Shown here: piece by piece, positions 10,371-21,905 of the stretch
How the letters are laid out: each line of letters opens with the position of its first letter
Numbering within the stretch: the first letter of the stretch is position 1
Assembly (NCBI GenBank): GCA_964017195.1
Contig: OZ024898.1
Location: forward strand, 16,353,475-16,417,474
Length of the DNA stretch: 64,000 nucleotides
Source: Siderastrea radians
Taxonomy: Eukaryota; Cnidaria; Anthozoa; Scleractinia; Rhizangiidae
Direction: 5' to 3'
Program-made: the position numbers and the translations under genes
The notes under the pieces: generated by a model
The model's database searches: none
What the model saw: only the letters and a program-made list of their open reading frames with translations
Told to the model about the DNA's origin: nothing

Positions 10371-13300
10371 GTGTCCATCTGTCTGTTTCATTGGACACTT
10401 TTGTTTAATAAACACAAGTGTCCGTATCTCTGTTTTATTGAACACTTTTGTTTAATAAACACAAGTGTCCATCGGTCTGTTTCATCGGACACTTTTGTTT
10501 AATAAGCACAAGTGTCCATATGTCTGTTTCATTGGACACTTTTGTTTAATATGCACAAGTGTCCATATGTCTGTTTCATTGGAAACTTTTGCATAATACA
10601 CACAAGTGTCCGCTGTCTGTTTCATTGGTCACTTTTGTATAATAAACACAAGTGTCCATATGTCAGTTTCATTGGACACTTGTTTCATAAGCACAAGTGT
10701 CTGTATCTCTGTTTTATTGGACACTTTTGTTTAATAAACACAAGTGTCCATTGCTCTGTTTCATTGGACACTTTTGTTTAATAAACACAAGTGTCCATAT
10801 GTCTGTTTCATTGGACACTTTTGTTTAATAAGCACAAGTGTCCATACGTCTGTTTCATTGGTCACTTTTGAATAATAAACACAAGTGTCCGTTTGTCTGT
10901 TTCATTGGCCACTTTTGTTTAATAAGCACAAGTGTCCGTATGTCTGTTTTACTGGTCACTTTTGTTTAATAAGCACAAGTGTCCGTATGTCTGTTTCATT
11001 GGTCACTTTTGTTTAATAAGCACAAGCGTCTGTACGTCTGTTTCATTGGTCACTTTTGTATAATAAACACAAGTGTCCGTATGTCTGTTTCATTGGCCAC
11101 TTTTGTGTAATAAGCAAAAGTGTCCATATGTCTGTTTTACTGGTCACCTTTGTTTAATAAGCACAAGTGTCGATATGTCTGTTTCATTGGTCACTTTTGT
11201 TTAATAAACACAAGTGACCATATGTCTGTTTCATTGGACACTTTTGTTTAATAAACACAAGTGTCCATATGTCTGTTTCATTAGACACTTTTGTTTAATA
11301 AACACAAGTGTCCATATGTCTGTTTCATTGGTCACTTTTGTATAATAAAAACAAGTGTCCATACGTCTGTTTCATTGGACACTTTTGTTTAATAAACACA
11401 AGTGTCCATATGTCTGTGTCATTGGTCACTTTTGTATAATAAGCACAAGTGTCGATACGTCTGTTTCATTGGACACTTTTGTTTAATAAGCACAAGTGTC
11501 TGTCTGTTTCATTGGCCACTTTTGTTTAATAAGCACAAGTGTCCGTATGTCTGTTTTACTGGTCACTTTTGTTTAATAAGCACAAGTGTCCGTATGTCTG
11601 TTTCATTGGTCACTTGTTTAATAAGCACAAGTTTCCATCTGTCTGTTTCATTGGTCACTTTTGTATAACAAACACAAGTGTCCATATGTCTGTTTCATTC
11701 GCACTTTTGTTTAATAAGCACAAGTGTCCAAATGTCTGTTTTACTGGTCACTTTTGTTTAATAAGCACAAGTGTCGATATGTCTGTCTTATTGGTCACTT
11801 TTGTTTAATAAACACAAGTGTCCATATGTCTGTTTCATAGGACACTTTTGTTTAATAAACACAAGTGTCCATATGTCTGTTTCATTGGGAACTTTTGCAC
11901 AATACACACAAGTGTCCACTGTCTGTTTCATTGGTCACTTTTGTATAATAAACTCAAGTGTCCATATGTCAGTTTCATTGGACACTTTTGTTTAATAAGC
12001 ACGAGTGTCCGTTTTATTGGACACTTTTGTTTAATAAACACAAGTGTCCATCGGTCTGTTTCATTGGACACTTTTGTTTAATAAGCACAAGTGTCGATAT
12101 GTCTGTTTCATTGGCACTTTTGTTTAATAAGCACAAGTGTCGATATGTCTGTTTCATTGGTCACTTTTGTTTAATAAACACAAGTGTCCATATGTTTGTT
12201 TCATTGGACACTTTTGTTTAATAAACACAAGTGTCGATATGTCTGTTTCATTGGTCACTTTTGCTTAATAAACACAAGTGTCCATATGTCTGTTTCATTG
12301 GACACTTTTGTTTAATAAGCACAAGTGTCTGTCTGTTTCATTGGCCACTTTTGTTTAATAAGCACAAGTGTCCGTATGTCTGTTTTACTGGACACTTTTG
12401 TTTAATAAACACAAGTGTCCATATGTCTGTTTCATTGGTCACTTTTGTATAATAAACACAAGTGTCCCTATGTCTGTTTCATTGGACACTTCTGTTTAAT
12501 AAGCACAAGTGTCTGTATGTCTGTTTTATTGGACACTTTTGTATAATAAGCACAAGTGTCCATATGTCTGTTTCATTGGGAACTTTTGCACAATACACAC
12601 AAGTGTCCACTGTCTGTTTCATTGGTCACTTTTGTATAATAAACTCAAGTGTCCATATGTCAGTTTCATTGGACACTTTTGTTTAATAAGCACGAGTGTC
12701 CGTATCTCTGTTTTATTGGACACTTTTGTTTAATAAACACAAGTGTCCATCGGTCTGTTTCATTGGACACTTTTGTTTAATAAGCACAAGTGTCGATATG
12801 TCTGTTTCATTGGCACTTTTGTTTAATAAGCACAAGTGTCGATATGTCTGTTTCATTGGTCACTTTTGTTTAATAAACACAAGTGTCCATATGTTTGTTT
12901 CATTGGACACTTTTGTTTAATAAACACAAGTGTCGATATGTCTGTTTCATTGGTCACTTTTGCTTAATAAACACAAGTGTCCATATGTCTGTTTCATTGG
13001 ACACTTTTGTTTAATAAGCACAAGTGTCTGTCTGTTTCATTGGCCACTTTTGTTTAATAAGCACAAGTGTCCGTATGTCTGTTTTACTGGACACTTTTGT
13101 TTAATAAACACAAGTGTCCATATGTCTGTTTCATCGGTCACTTTTGTATAATAAACACAAGTGTCCCTATGTCTGTTTCATTGGACACTTTTGTTTAATA
13201 AGCATAAGTGTCTGTATGTCTGTTTTATTGGACACTTTTGTATAATAAGCACAAGTGTCCATATGTCTGTTTTATTGGTCACTTTTGTTTAATAAGCACA

Positions 13301-13433
13301 AGTGTCCGTATGTCTGTTTCATTAGTCACTTTTGTTTAATAAGCACAAGTGTCCGTATGTCTGTTTTATCAGTCAGGTTTGTTTAGTAAACACAAGTGTC
13401 CATATGTCTGCTTAATTGGTCACTTTTGTTTGA
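10371..13433. repeat. 47-bp minisatellite array, right arm (about 65 units)
   Basis: Reverse complement of the left array, with units containing ATGTCTGTTTCATTGGACAC then TTTTGTTTAATAAACACAAG. It is about 1 kb longer than the left array. A block of about 0.6-0.7 kb is duplicated at an offset of 691-699 bp: the unusual CACAATACACACAAGTGTCC variant occurs near 11895 and again near 12590. Cys-rich CLFHW-type reading frames here are shadows of the repeat. Confidence 0.95.
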
Positions 13434-15805
13434 TTTAAAAAACGGTATACGAAGTCTCTTCGAGTCGTCACTTTGGTTGCTATATCAAACAAAAATGTCT
13501 AGAAATAAACTTTATTCATTCATAAAATATTCTGGTGGCGATTTGGTTTTTAATTAATAAATACAAGCCGCCCCAAGTCTCTACTAGTGGTCACTTTGGT
13601 TAAATAAAGACGAAAGCGTCATCGCGAGCCCATCTCTCGATCTATGATGGCCGTTGAGATCGTCGGAAACCTTGATAAAAAGCAGTTTAAGCTTTATCAC
13701 CTGAAAAGCGCTGTCATCACTCGCATTAAGTGTTTCATCTGTTTGATTCAAGCGCAAGATAAATTACATTTTTGTCTGAATTAGATGTGCACCAAACAGT
13801 TGTAGCTTCAGGGAATCAACCTGCGTTTCCATGCAAACTGAATCCCGTGCGTTCCTGCAGGGGTGGGGAGGGTGGGGAAAACTGTCAAAGTACCATCGGC
13901 CAGCTCTCCACAGAAGCGTGTAGTGTGCGTTCTACACATTCAGTGAATATCGCGTTCTGGTGTCAGACAGCGAGTGGATCAGAATGTTTTAACTTCAAAC
14001 AGACATTTTTACAGCAGGTTTCTGTTGGCTGTTGAATGGGATCAAGAATGGCCATCTATACAAGGAATACGACTTCTGCTCATCTTCAGAAGGAAAGACA
14101 GTTTGCTTTGCACGTGGACTGCTCTATGAACTAAATCGCCAACCCGACAAATTCAGAGTTCACAAACATTTTTCTCCTACGGGAAGCGAATCACGAAGAA
14201 ATTCAATTAACGGCAGTTAAAGATCAAAATATGGAATACAAGAGCGTCAAAACAACTTGGAGACTTTAAATGTGTGTGAGATAAATAACCTTGAGGTTGT
14301 GTTGTAACGCCTGACGGGCCAGGGAAACGATTTCGTCAAATTTGCGAAGGTGAGCTCATTTCTATTTACGCAGAGGGTTAATAATTAACCTGATGGTACT
14401 TTATAGCCTGTACACAATTGTAATAAACAGGCCTATAGTAAGAAGCCATTCATTACCCATCAAATTTATTTTCCCGCGAAAAACAAATTTCGCGCTAAAA
14501 CTAAATTAAAAATTTGCATGTCAAGGCAGGGACACCTGAAAGAGCTTTCTCTGTTTAGTCTGTCAGAATGACTCGTTCTGGGTACACAGCTCGGACCTCT
14601 AAGTACATCTAGCAAAAAATATACTCTAGATAAATGGGCTCTGTTGGGTGAGTTAACCGAGAGTACTGTTTAACGTATTTGAATTACCGGTCGCATCAAG
14701 CTTGAACAAGAAACGCTGTGTTGTGTTTTGTTTTGCTCGACTAGGGCAGCGAATACTGCAGAACTTTAAGATGACACAAATCTCTCTTTCAATTTAAACC
14801 ATTCCAATTGAAAAAAGAGACCTTCCCAAATCCTCAGACTATTCTATTTTTCAACTGGGAATCGTCTTTTTCTGCGAAAAAAGAAAAATACCCCTGCTAA
14901 AGTCGGAGGATTCGCCGCTCATATCTCATCTCATGTTGACAGTTCGCAAAGTTTGTCCGGCGACTCCAAAATGATTTCGTAAAAATAATGTTTCGTAGGT
15001 AATTTGTGCACAATAAATAAAATGTTTTGCTATGAAGTTATACCTTTTGCCCGTCTGAGTTTTCGTATGGGAACTAGACGGAAATCGACGTATTTTCATT
15101 ACCTGAATGTGTTGTTGTTGATCTTGATTCAGAGATTTATAATTCTTCAGTGAAAAAAAATTCCACCGTGAAGGTAGCAGCTAGGAGACTTTTGAAACAG
15201 TAAATCTGTTTTACCAGGGGCTCCTGGTTTTAATTTTCTCTTAGAAAGTATCCTTTCTAAATTTCATGCCAATAAAATTAATAGAATCAGGTATTTTGAC
15301 CGGTGAGTGAATCGGTTGTACATTTGCCGGAAGGAAAGTGCCCGCCGCGTTCAGTGAAAGAACATGATTCAAGCTTCAATGCACTCGTATAAAACAGTTC
15401 ACAATTTCACTCGCAAAGAATTGATGGATCGGCTAACAGTCGAAGCAACTACTTTCAGGCCATTATTTTAGGTAGAAAATTCCATACTTATCTTTCGAGT
15501 GCAGTACTTTCTTGATTAATAAGCTGAAAGTTGGACCATTTGCCGCTCCGAGTCTCATATCGTGTTGACACTTTCGCGAAGTTAATTGCCGGCGAACTTT
15601 TATTTAGACTGAAGCTTATAATCGTACCACGTATGTAAAGATGATTTCATAAAAACAATGATTCGTGGTAAATTTGTGCTCAATAAATCCCATGTTTCGC
15701 GGTGGGGTTCTATTTTATCCCCTTGCGAATTTTGATACGGAACTCCAACGTATTTCTTTTACCGAATGTGCTGTTGTCAGAAAAATTAGAGTCGAACTCT
15801 TGGAA
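13434..15805. repeat. Right inverted-repeat arm, unique part
   Basis: Reverse complement of 1..2289 with small indels and scattered substitutions. Long stretches, such as the one around GGTTAATAATTAACC near 14377, are identical by eye. Its outer half (from about 14930) consists of degenerate units of about 600 bp that continue past the portion matched by the window's left end. Confidence 0.85.
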
Positions 15806-16745
15806 CAAAAACCTCGAACAGAAATTAGTCCCGCGCTTAGAAAGGAGATTTGAATTCTAGAAGGTTAAACTGTTCTACTGTTGTGTAGGCAAGTGTTTTT
15901 CAAAAGCTAGGCGAAAGAATTCTTTTAACCGTGAATCCAATCAGTTGATAATGCCCCGCTCGGTGTAGTTCATTTCGTCGTGTTTTGATGGCAGGTGTTT
16001 TCAGTTCAGCCGTTCTTCGCGGCAAAATTTAGAAACAAGTCATAAAATCCTTTTTTGTTGTTTTCGTTGTTGTCAAACTTAAGGTGTAGAGGTGCCTGGA
16101 TGTTTTAGTTTTTGCAGCATTTGGTTTGTTGTGCTCTGACTTTTCTGACTAATAAGCTGAAAATAAAGCTGACGGATTTGCCGCTCTGTTTTGACAGTTT
16201 CGCAAAGTTTAACCGCGTATGTAGAAATGATTTCGTAAAACAATGTTTCGTGGTCAATAAATAAAATGTTTCGCTGTGGGATTATATTTTTATCTCCCCC
16301 CGAGTTTTCGTCCGGAAATCCGACGTATTCCCGTTTTCACATTACCTGGAAATTAAATGTGTTGTTATCGAATCAAATTAGACTGGCGAATTCTTGGTAC
16401 AAAACTCTTGAACGAAAATTAGTTCCGCCGCTAAGAAAGAAGCTTTTCTAGATGGAAGGTCAAACTGTTCTACTTTTCTATTAGGGAAGTGTTTTTTTAG
16501 AGCGAGGGGAAAGAATTGTGAATCTTTAAACTGTGAATCGATTGATAATGCCCCGCTCGCTCGGTGTTGTACATTTCGCCGTGTTTTGATTAAATTTGGC
16601 GCTTCTCGGAAGAATTTAGAAATAAGTCATGAGATCTTTTTGTTGTTTGTTGTTAAATTTAGTTTTAGAAGTGTCTGGATGTTTAATTCAGTTTTCGCAG
16701 CATTTCATCTGTTAATTCATTGCTCTGACTTTTGTTTACAGAAAT
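14930..16745. repeat. Three degenerate subterminal units of about 600 bp
   Basis: The same ordered series recurs near 15000, 15650 and 16250: a TTTCGT segment, a CAATAAATAAAATG-type segment, a tract like CGAGTTTTCGT, and a GTGTTGTT-type segment. GATAATGCCCCGCTCG occurs at 15947 and 16543, a spacing of 596 bp. The first two units lie in the arm matched by the left end, while the third lies outside it, so the element probably extends at least to here. Confidence 0.65.
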
Positions 16746-17224
16746 CGTGAACGTGGAAGAATCGCTAAGTTCATAATAAAGAACATAATTGACGTGCTGT
16801 ACTGTGTTGTTCGTTTCGCTGTGTCAGTTATTTTTATTCTCTTTGTCGAAAGAAACAACAAACCGCGAATTAAAATTTCCTCTTTATTGTATTTCAGGTT
16901 TAGACAGCTCTGAATATTCTCTGTACATTCCCGTTATCTGGATTATTTCCTCTGTTAAAGTGTTGAGTTTCGTTGTCTCTGTTTACAGAAATCGCGTACG
17001 TGAAAGATCTCACGGCTTCGCCAGATCGCTCGATCGATCGCGCTGCGAAGTCTTACTTTTGAAAACTTTCGGCCACTAAAGTAAAAGTTATGATTTTTTC
17101 CTGGTAAATTGAAAGAATTCCCGCACTTGCCTTCGGCTAGATAGGTATTTTCTCATAAAACTGTTCTGTTAAGTAGTTACCGCCCTCGATATTTTTTCCC
17201 GTAATGGCGGCTCAAGCCGACAAA
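16746..17224. other. Flank of the giant element, no gene seen
   Basis: GTTTACAGAAATCG occurs twice about 247 bp apart (16736 and 16983), a weak sign that the repeat pattern continues. The 96-residue frame at 16789..17079 has no recognisable domain and lies in this repeat-like sequence. Confidence 0.4.
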
Positions 17225-17445
17225 ACTTCTGTTTGCAAAGTCTGTCGACACTTTTGCTTAATAACCGAAACATATACCTTTACTTGCTTAATAGGCAGGA
17301 ATTTTCTGGCTATTAAGCAAAAGGTGCGTGTTAATAAGCAAAAAGTGCTACCTTTTTGGCTTAATAACACAAAAGTAGCGTCCTTTTTGATTAACAAGCA
17401 AATTTGACGTGTCAAACCTGCTTATTAAGGAGAAAAGACGGGCAA
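17225..17445. repeat. Small degenerate array of palindromic GCTTAATAAGC motifs
   Basis: The string TTGCTTAATAA and its complement TTATTAAGCAAAA recur about eight times. The first copy sits in the context GTCTGTCGACACTTTTGCTT, very close to a unit of the 47-bp array (GTCTGT, a short gap, then ACACTTTTGTTTAATAA). It looks like a degenerate outlier of the array family outside the right arm. Confidence 0.6.
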
Positions 17446-17536
17446 TTTGTTTAATAAGCGTAGGAAATCGAGTCCGGAAACAATCTGACAGTCCGGAAAC
17501 AATCTGACTCCTGTTACTTGTTCTTTTCATTGGATG

Positions 17537-17673
17537 TACAGTTACGCACTTTTGCTGCAACTTGCTGTTACAGACGCTTGAATGTTATCGAACGTGCAGT
17601 CACGCATGCCTCACTTGCTTTGTTTTCGAGGCAAACCAGCACTTTGTCGGTTCTGCACACATTGCGGGGCTAT
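17537..17673. repeat. Dispersed repeat, copy 1 (second copy 22398..22540)
   Basis: ACAGTTACGCACTTTTGCTG and the following approximately 130 bp recur at 22398..22540 in the same orientation with scattered substitutions. Function unknown. The overlapping reading frames here are not conserved between the copies. Confidence 0.8.
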
Positions 17674-18167
17674 GTTTTGGTCTTCCCAGACCAGGGAGAT
17701 GGGAGCTGATTCTGCCTCCCCTCCATAACTTAAAGATGTCACAATGAAACTTTGTGGCAGTATGTTCACAGTGTTTCTTTGACGTCCACAGAATTAGATG
17801 ATGCTGTCATGATTCAAAACAGTTGCCATCTTGGATTCTCCATGATGGATTTCTCCTTTCAACTTAAGAAAACAGTCAAAATAAACTCAAACCTATTAAG
17901 TGATTAGAATGGTCTAGGCCTTTGGGGGCGTATGTTTATCCACTACGCTTTTATTTGGAGGTTGTAGGGTACCCTAGAAAGAGTTTGTTAGTTGATCAAA
18001 ATTACATGCATGAGTTGAAATGGTGAACAGATGAACAGACAATAAATGGTTGTATGCAGCAATTTCAAGAGGGTTTTGGACAATATATGGATCATAATAT
18101 GCCGTTAAAAAACTGAAAACAAATGGGAAAGCTTTGAAGTCTGGACTGGAAATTGGAAGAAACAAAA
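17674..18167. other. No feature seen
   Basis: Unique-looking AT-rich sequence without a recognisable gene, RNA or repeat. Confidence 0.4.
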
Positions 18168-18560
18168 ATGCTGAAATCTACACTGGGTTAATTTTTTAAT
18201 CAAAACATTTAGTGGTTAAAACAAACTTAATAGACTTGATCAAAATGCACAAGATTTGTTTCTCAAGAGAAACCTTTTACCCCAGGTATTTAGTTGGAGA
18301 TCAACTTTTTGCAGTTAGTCAGGGAAATGTGCAAGTATTGCAACTTTATAAAATGTATATCTGTTATTACTGTACGTTATTGCAAAACACTGGCTTAGAA
18401 TTTTTATTTTGGCAATATGTATTTTTTTGCAATTTCCAAACCAGATCTTGCAAAATTTATTCATAAGTCCTCACAGAAAAAGTATTTTTAAAATGTTAAG
18501 AATTCATTATCTATCCTGAACCTAGGTGCCCACAACTGTATTAACTCCAGCTTGTAAGGG
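18168..18560. repeat. Dispersed repeat, copy 1 (second copy about 58868..59290)
   Basis: GAAATCTACACTGGGTTAA followed by AAACAAACTTAATAG, the CAAGAGAAACCT segment and CCAGATCTTGCAAAATTTAT recur in order near 58868..59220. The end reading GTGCCCACAACTGTATTAAC recurs near 59253. The copies are clearly diverged. No coding capacity recognised. Confidence 0.7.
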
Positions 18561-18960
18561 TCTGTCTTTGATACAATGGATACCACGGGTTTCCTTCTTA
18601 AAATTAATGTTAAAATGGTAAATAAATACGAAATAAAAATGTAGAAGTTCACTATAACACAAACGAGAAAAGCCCCAGGGGCATTAGGGTTAGCATTACG
18701 GCCACTCAAGATACAAGCCCTAGCCTGTGTAGTGAAAGACACAACAAGTATTCGTTTGGCCGAGCGAAAACCGGAGGTCTGTGGCAAGTGACCACCAAAA
18801 AAAAACAAGAAAAGCTCCAGGGGCATTAACCCCGCCGTTGTTCTCTCTGCCCTTGGGGTCCAAAATATATTACGGCTACGTATGACACAAGCCTAAGGGG
18901 TGTAAATTTTAAAAGTTGGTGATATTTCGTGTTTATTTACGTGTTTGCAATGATAATATA

Positions 18961-19120
18961 AATCAAGAAATGACCTGCCTAATCACCCTGTTTTAGCGTG
19001 CGTGACGAAGAGCGTGATGAAATATTTTGATCATAGTGTGACTCAGCCTGGCCTCGTAGCTCACGCTCTTCGTCACGCATGCTAAAACAGGGTGATTAGG
19101 CAGGTCATTTCTTGATTTAT
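18961..19120. repeat. Inverted repeat (about 58-bp arms) at the edge of the cluster
   Basis: AATCAAGAAATGACCTGCCT at the left end is answered by AGGCAGGTCATTTCTTGATT at the right, with about 45 bp between the arms. The middle contains GGCCTCGTAGCTCACGC, a truncated remnant of the tRNA-like SINE head found complete at 25.4 and 26.6 kb. It appears to be two SINE tails fused head-to-head with most of the head lost. Confidence 0.85.
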
Positions 19121-19814
19121 ATTTTCATTGCAAACACGTAAAAAATACGATAAATCACCAACTTTTAAAATTTACACCACTTCGGCTTGTATTTTACGTG
19201 GCTTTTTCCCGCCGTCAGGACGGGGTCTAGTAATACCCGTTTTCTTTTTTTTTGTTTTTTTTTGGGGGGGTGGTCACTTGCCCCAGACCTCTGCTCGGTC
19301 AAAACAATACTTGGCGGTAATTTTCGTTCGTTTAGCGTTTATTCGCCAGAATTTTCATGAAAGTTGATGTAGAAAATTACTGGCGATTTAATGGCATAAA
19401 AACCCCTTCGATGAAAGCAGGAACGTGGGTGCTAGCGAGCTTTGAAGCTGGCATGAATTCGCCTAACTTGCCCTGGCACGTAAACATTACATCACTGAAA
19501 CACAGAAGCCGATTCGGGGAAGTCCCTTGCTTTTGCCAAGTTGAATAATTCAAGAGTGAAATGCAAGCATTTTTTTGGCAGTTTTGCTGTGCTTCGCCAA
19601 AATTTTTAGGGAAAGTTGTGTAGAAAAGTACAAGAAATTCAATGGAGTTGACTTGTCTTCAACGAGAGCGAGCTTTGAAAGCCAATGATTCATGCTACGT
19701 GCCGTAGCATATAAACATTACGTCATTCAAACACAGAAGCCGATTCGGGGAAGTAACTTGCTTGCGCCAATTCACTCATCGAATGACTGCCTAAAATATA
19801 TTTTTACATTTTTT

Positions 19815-20993
19815 AGCCAATGACGTCACGTTAGTGACGTCATATGGCTACTGTCAGAGCCTAAAAATCAACGATAGACATTGGAACGATAGACGTTGTA
19901 CGTACGTGCGATGTACGTCTGTCTTACGATTTGTGAGGCTGGGGGGATATTCTGTGAGACGATGGGTGGGGGTGTGCACCGGGACACTGAAAGTGTTAGC
20001 TTATCAGCGGCACAAACCCATACAGCTAATGTTATGGGAGTAAGACCCCCGGGCTTTGAAGTGTTTTGCATTCGCAAGTGTGGATCTACTTCGAATGCCT
20101 GTTTTGTGTACATGAGGTCTGGCAGGATTTTATTCGCGTTGTAGTCCTGTGTTTACTTAACTGAAGTACAAATTTCAACAGCAGCAAATACAAGACGGGC
20201 TTGCCAATTTGAGATGTTGTATGAACAGAACGTGGAAATTAACGTTACTTCGATCCCTAATTAACAGTGAAAGAGACAGTATTTAAAGCCCAAGTTAATA
20301 ACGATAGTGAAAAGACTAGAGTAAAACAGCATAAAATTTTTCGGGATTATCTCTCGGTAACAGCGAATCTAAAATTTGCAGTGTCATTTTTGTGTGCGTG
20401 TTTTAAAACATGAACCCAATTAAAACTAAATCGGAAATTGCGCGGCTTGTTGCTAGCTATTCTTAAAACTGAAAAACTTGAATGAAACTAGTATTAAAAT
20501 CCAAGTCACAGTGGTGATCAAGGAATTAGAGGATGGATGTAGTAAAATCTTAACAAGATACTAAACGTTATTTCGGGGTTATTCATAGCTCAAAGTGTAA
20601 AGCGCATGTTGAGAAATTTGCATAGTTGACAGCTGTAATTTCAGCCTTATAAGGAATGTAACGCAACACTTGAAACATCTCGAACCGAACGAAACAGTAC
20701 TAGACTGCAAGCAGTCTCTTTCTTCTCCTAAGTTTAGCGAGAAGCTAAGTTATTTATTTCCACTCGCGCGTAGGATCTGAGGAAAATAGGACGACTGCTC
20801 GCAGTCTAAAACAGTACCGAAAGATTAACAACAACAGATATGTGACAAAGCATTCTCACAGAGACCTGTTGGATCTACTGGAAAGCGAGCTGAATTTGAA
20901 CATTTTCGTACTGTTCAGCTGAGGGGTTAGGGTGGGACTTACCGGAGGTGTAAAGTCCCATAGGTTGTCAGGACAAATTTCACCATATTGTGA
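19815..20993. repeat. Dispersed repeat of about 1.1 kb, copy 1 (copy 2 at 37600..39336)
   Basis: Starts AGCCAATGACGTCACGTTAG and ends near CACCATATTGTGAAA. It matches 37600..39336 in the same orientation over its length. Copy 1 lacks a segment present in copy 2 (38510..39258) and carries a 108-bp insertion (20701..20808) absent from copy 2. No protein is supported; open frames here are disrupted differently in the two copies. Confidence 0.85.
20701..20808. mobile_element. 108-bp inverted-repeat MITE with 9-bp target duplication
   Basis: Ends TAGACTGCAAGCAGTC and GACTGCTCGCAGTCTA form terminal inverted repeats of 16 bp. It is flanked by AAACAGTAC on both sides (20692..20700 and 20809..20817). 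The homologous copy at 38400 has a single uninterrupted AACAGTACCG at this place, so the empty site is present in the same window. A 9-bp duplication is typical of Mutator-like transposons; that assignment is inference. Confidence 0.9.
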
Positions 20994-21380
20994 AAAACAT
21001 CGTAAGGATAGAATCTTTCACAGTAAATGTTATGAGAGGAAAATTCTGGTGTATGTTGTTGTGGTTATGTTTAATACTTGGAAAGTATCTAGCTGCCAAC
21101 GTTAAGAAAGGTTATTCGCAGGTGGGAAATGAATTACTACACGGGGCTGGATCTTCTTGGATAGTATGAGCGGCACAGAAGGATATACCAGTTAGTCTTT
21201 TTAATTTTTCTGCTTTAGTTTTGATTCTGAACCGATTTGTTCGATTTTAGAGTTCGAGACACTGACTTGCTGACTCCGGAAGAGCAAACCGGATTTAACG
21301 ATTACGTCATAAGACATGCTTTAACGTGTCTGAGATAAACCGACGACTTTGCCTTTTTACTAATTTCTCCTGATTCTTAC
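20994..21380. other. No feature seen
   Basis: Single-copy-looking sequence between two repeats; no gene or RNA recognised. Confidence 0.4.
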
Positions 21381-21905
21381 GGTGTGTTTGTCTTGATCGA
21401 TAATCTGTTTTTATAGTGCCAGATTCACAACAGTATATAAATACATAGCTCACAACTCTCGGTAACGGCATGTTCAGTTGTGGACAAAATTTATCTTTAA
21501 ATTTTAATTTTAATTCAACAAATTATTCAAAGTGATAAGCTGATGAGCTGAGTCATCAGATTTTAAACATTACGTCATTCGGTAACGCAAAAGAGAAAAT
21601 ACTGTCACAATTTTCGTCACGCCGGTTAGCACGTTGAGATTCTGACGATGTGTTTGTCTTTAACGATAATCATGTTTTTATAGTGCCCTTGTCACAACAG
21701 TATATAAATATATCCCTCACAACTCTCGGTAAAAGCATGTTCAATTGTGGATAAATTTGTATCGACATTTAATTCAACACAAATATACAAAGCGATAAGA
21801 CAGATGAGCTGAGTCATCAGATTTTAAACATTACGTCATTTGGTAACGCAAAGGGCAAAATGCTGTCACAATTTTCGTTACGCCAGTTAGCACGGCACGT
21901 TGAGC
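21381..21905. repeat. Tandem duplication, two units of about 266 bp
   Basis: TGTGTTTGTCTT, ACAACAGTATATAAATA, CTCACAACTCTCGGTAA and GAGCTGAGTCATCAGATTTT occur in order twice, 266 bp apart. The second unit ends at the GTTAGCACG segment near 21893. Both units carry a TATATAAATA motif, but nothing shows it is a promoter. Confidence 0.85.

Larger units (their letters stand above)
1..15805. mobile_element. Giant palindromic (long terminal inverted repeat) element with an internal DUF7869-like gene, left end off-window
   Basis: The first 4.3 kb and the stretch 10370..15805 are reverse complements of each other. Position 1 pairs with about 15805, the segment around 1321..1400 pairs with about 14350..14430 without visible differences, and the AT-rich stretch around 2110..2260 pairs with 13490..13610. 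The arms therefore contain both unique sequence and a 47-bp tandem array, with small indels between them. Between the arms (about 4297..10370) is a spliced gene for a DUF7869-like protein. Long inverted arms around one gene are the architecture of a DNA transposon. That reading is inference, because no target-site duplication can be seen: the left terminus lies outside the window and the right terminus is blurred by further repeat units to about 16.7 or 17.4 kb. An alternative is a segmental inverted duplication around a pre-existing element. Confidence 0.75.

Noticed and set aside
13772..14035. 87-residue frame in the right arm, with a partial counterpart at 1755..1976
   Set aside because: The two arms give different C-termini because of indels, and there is no recognisable domain.
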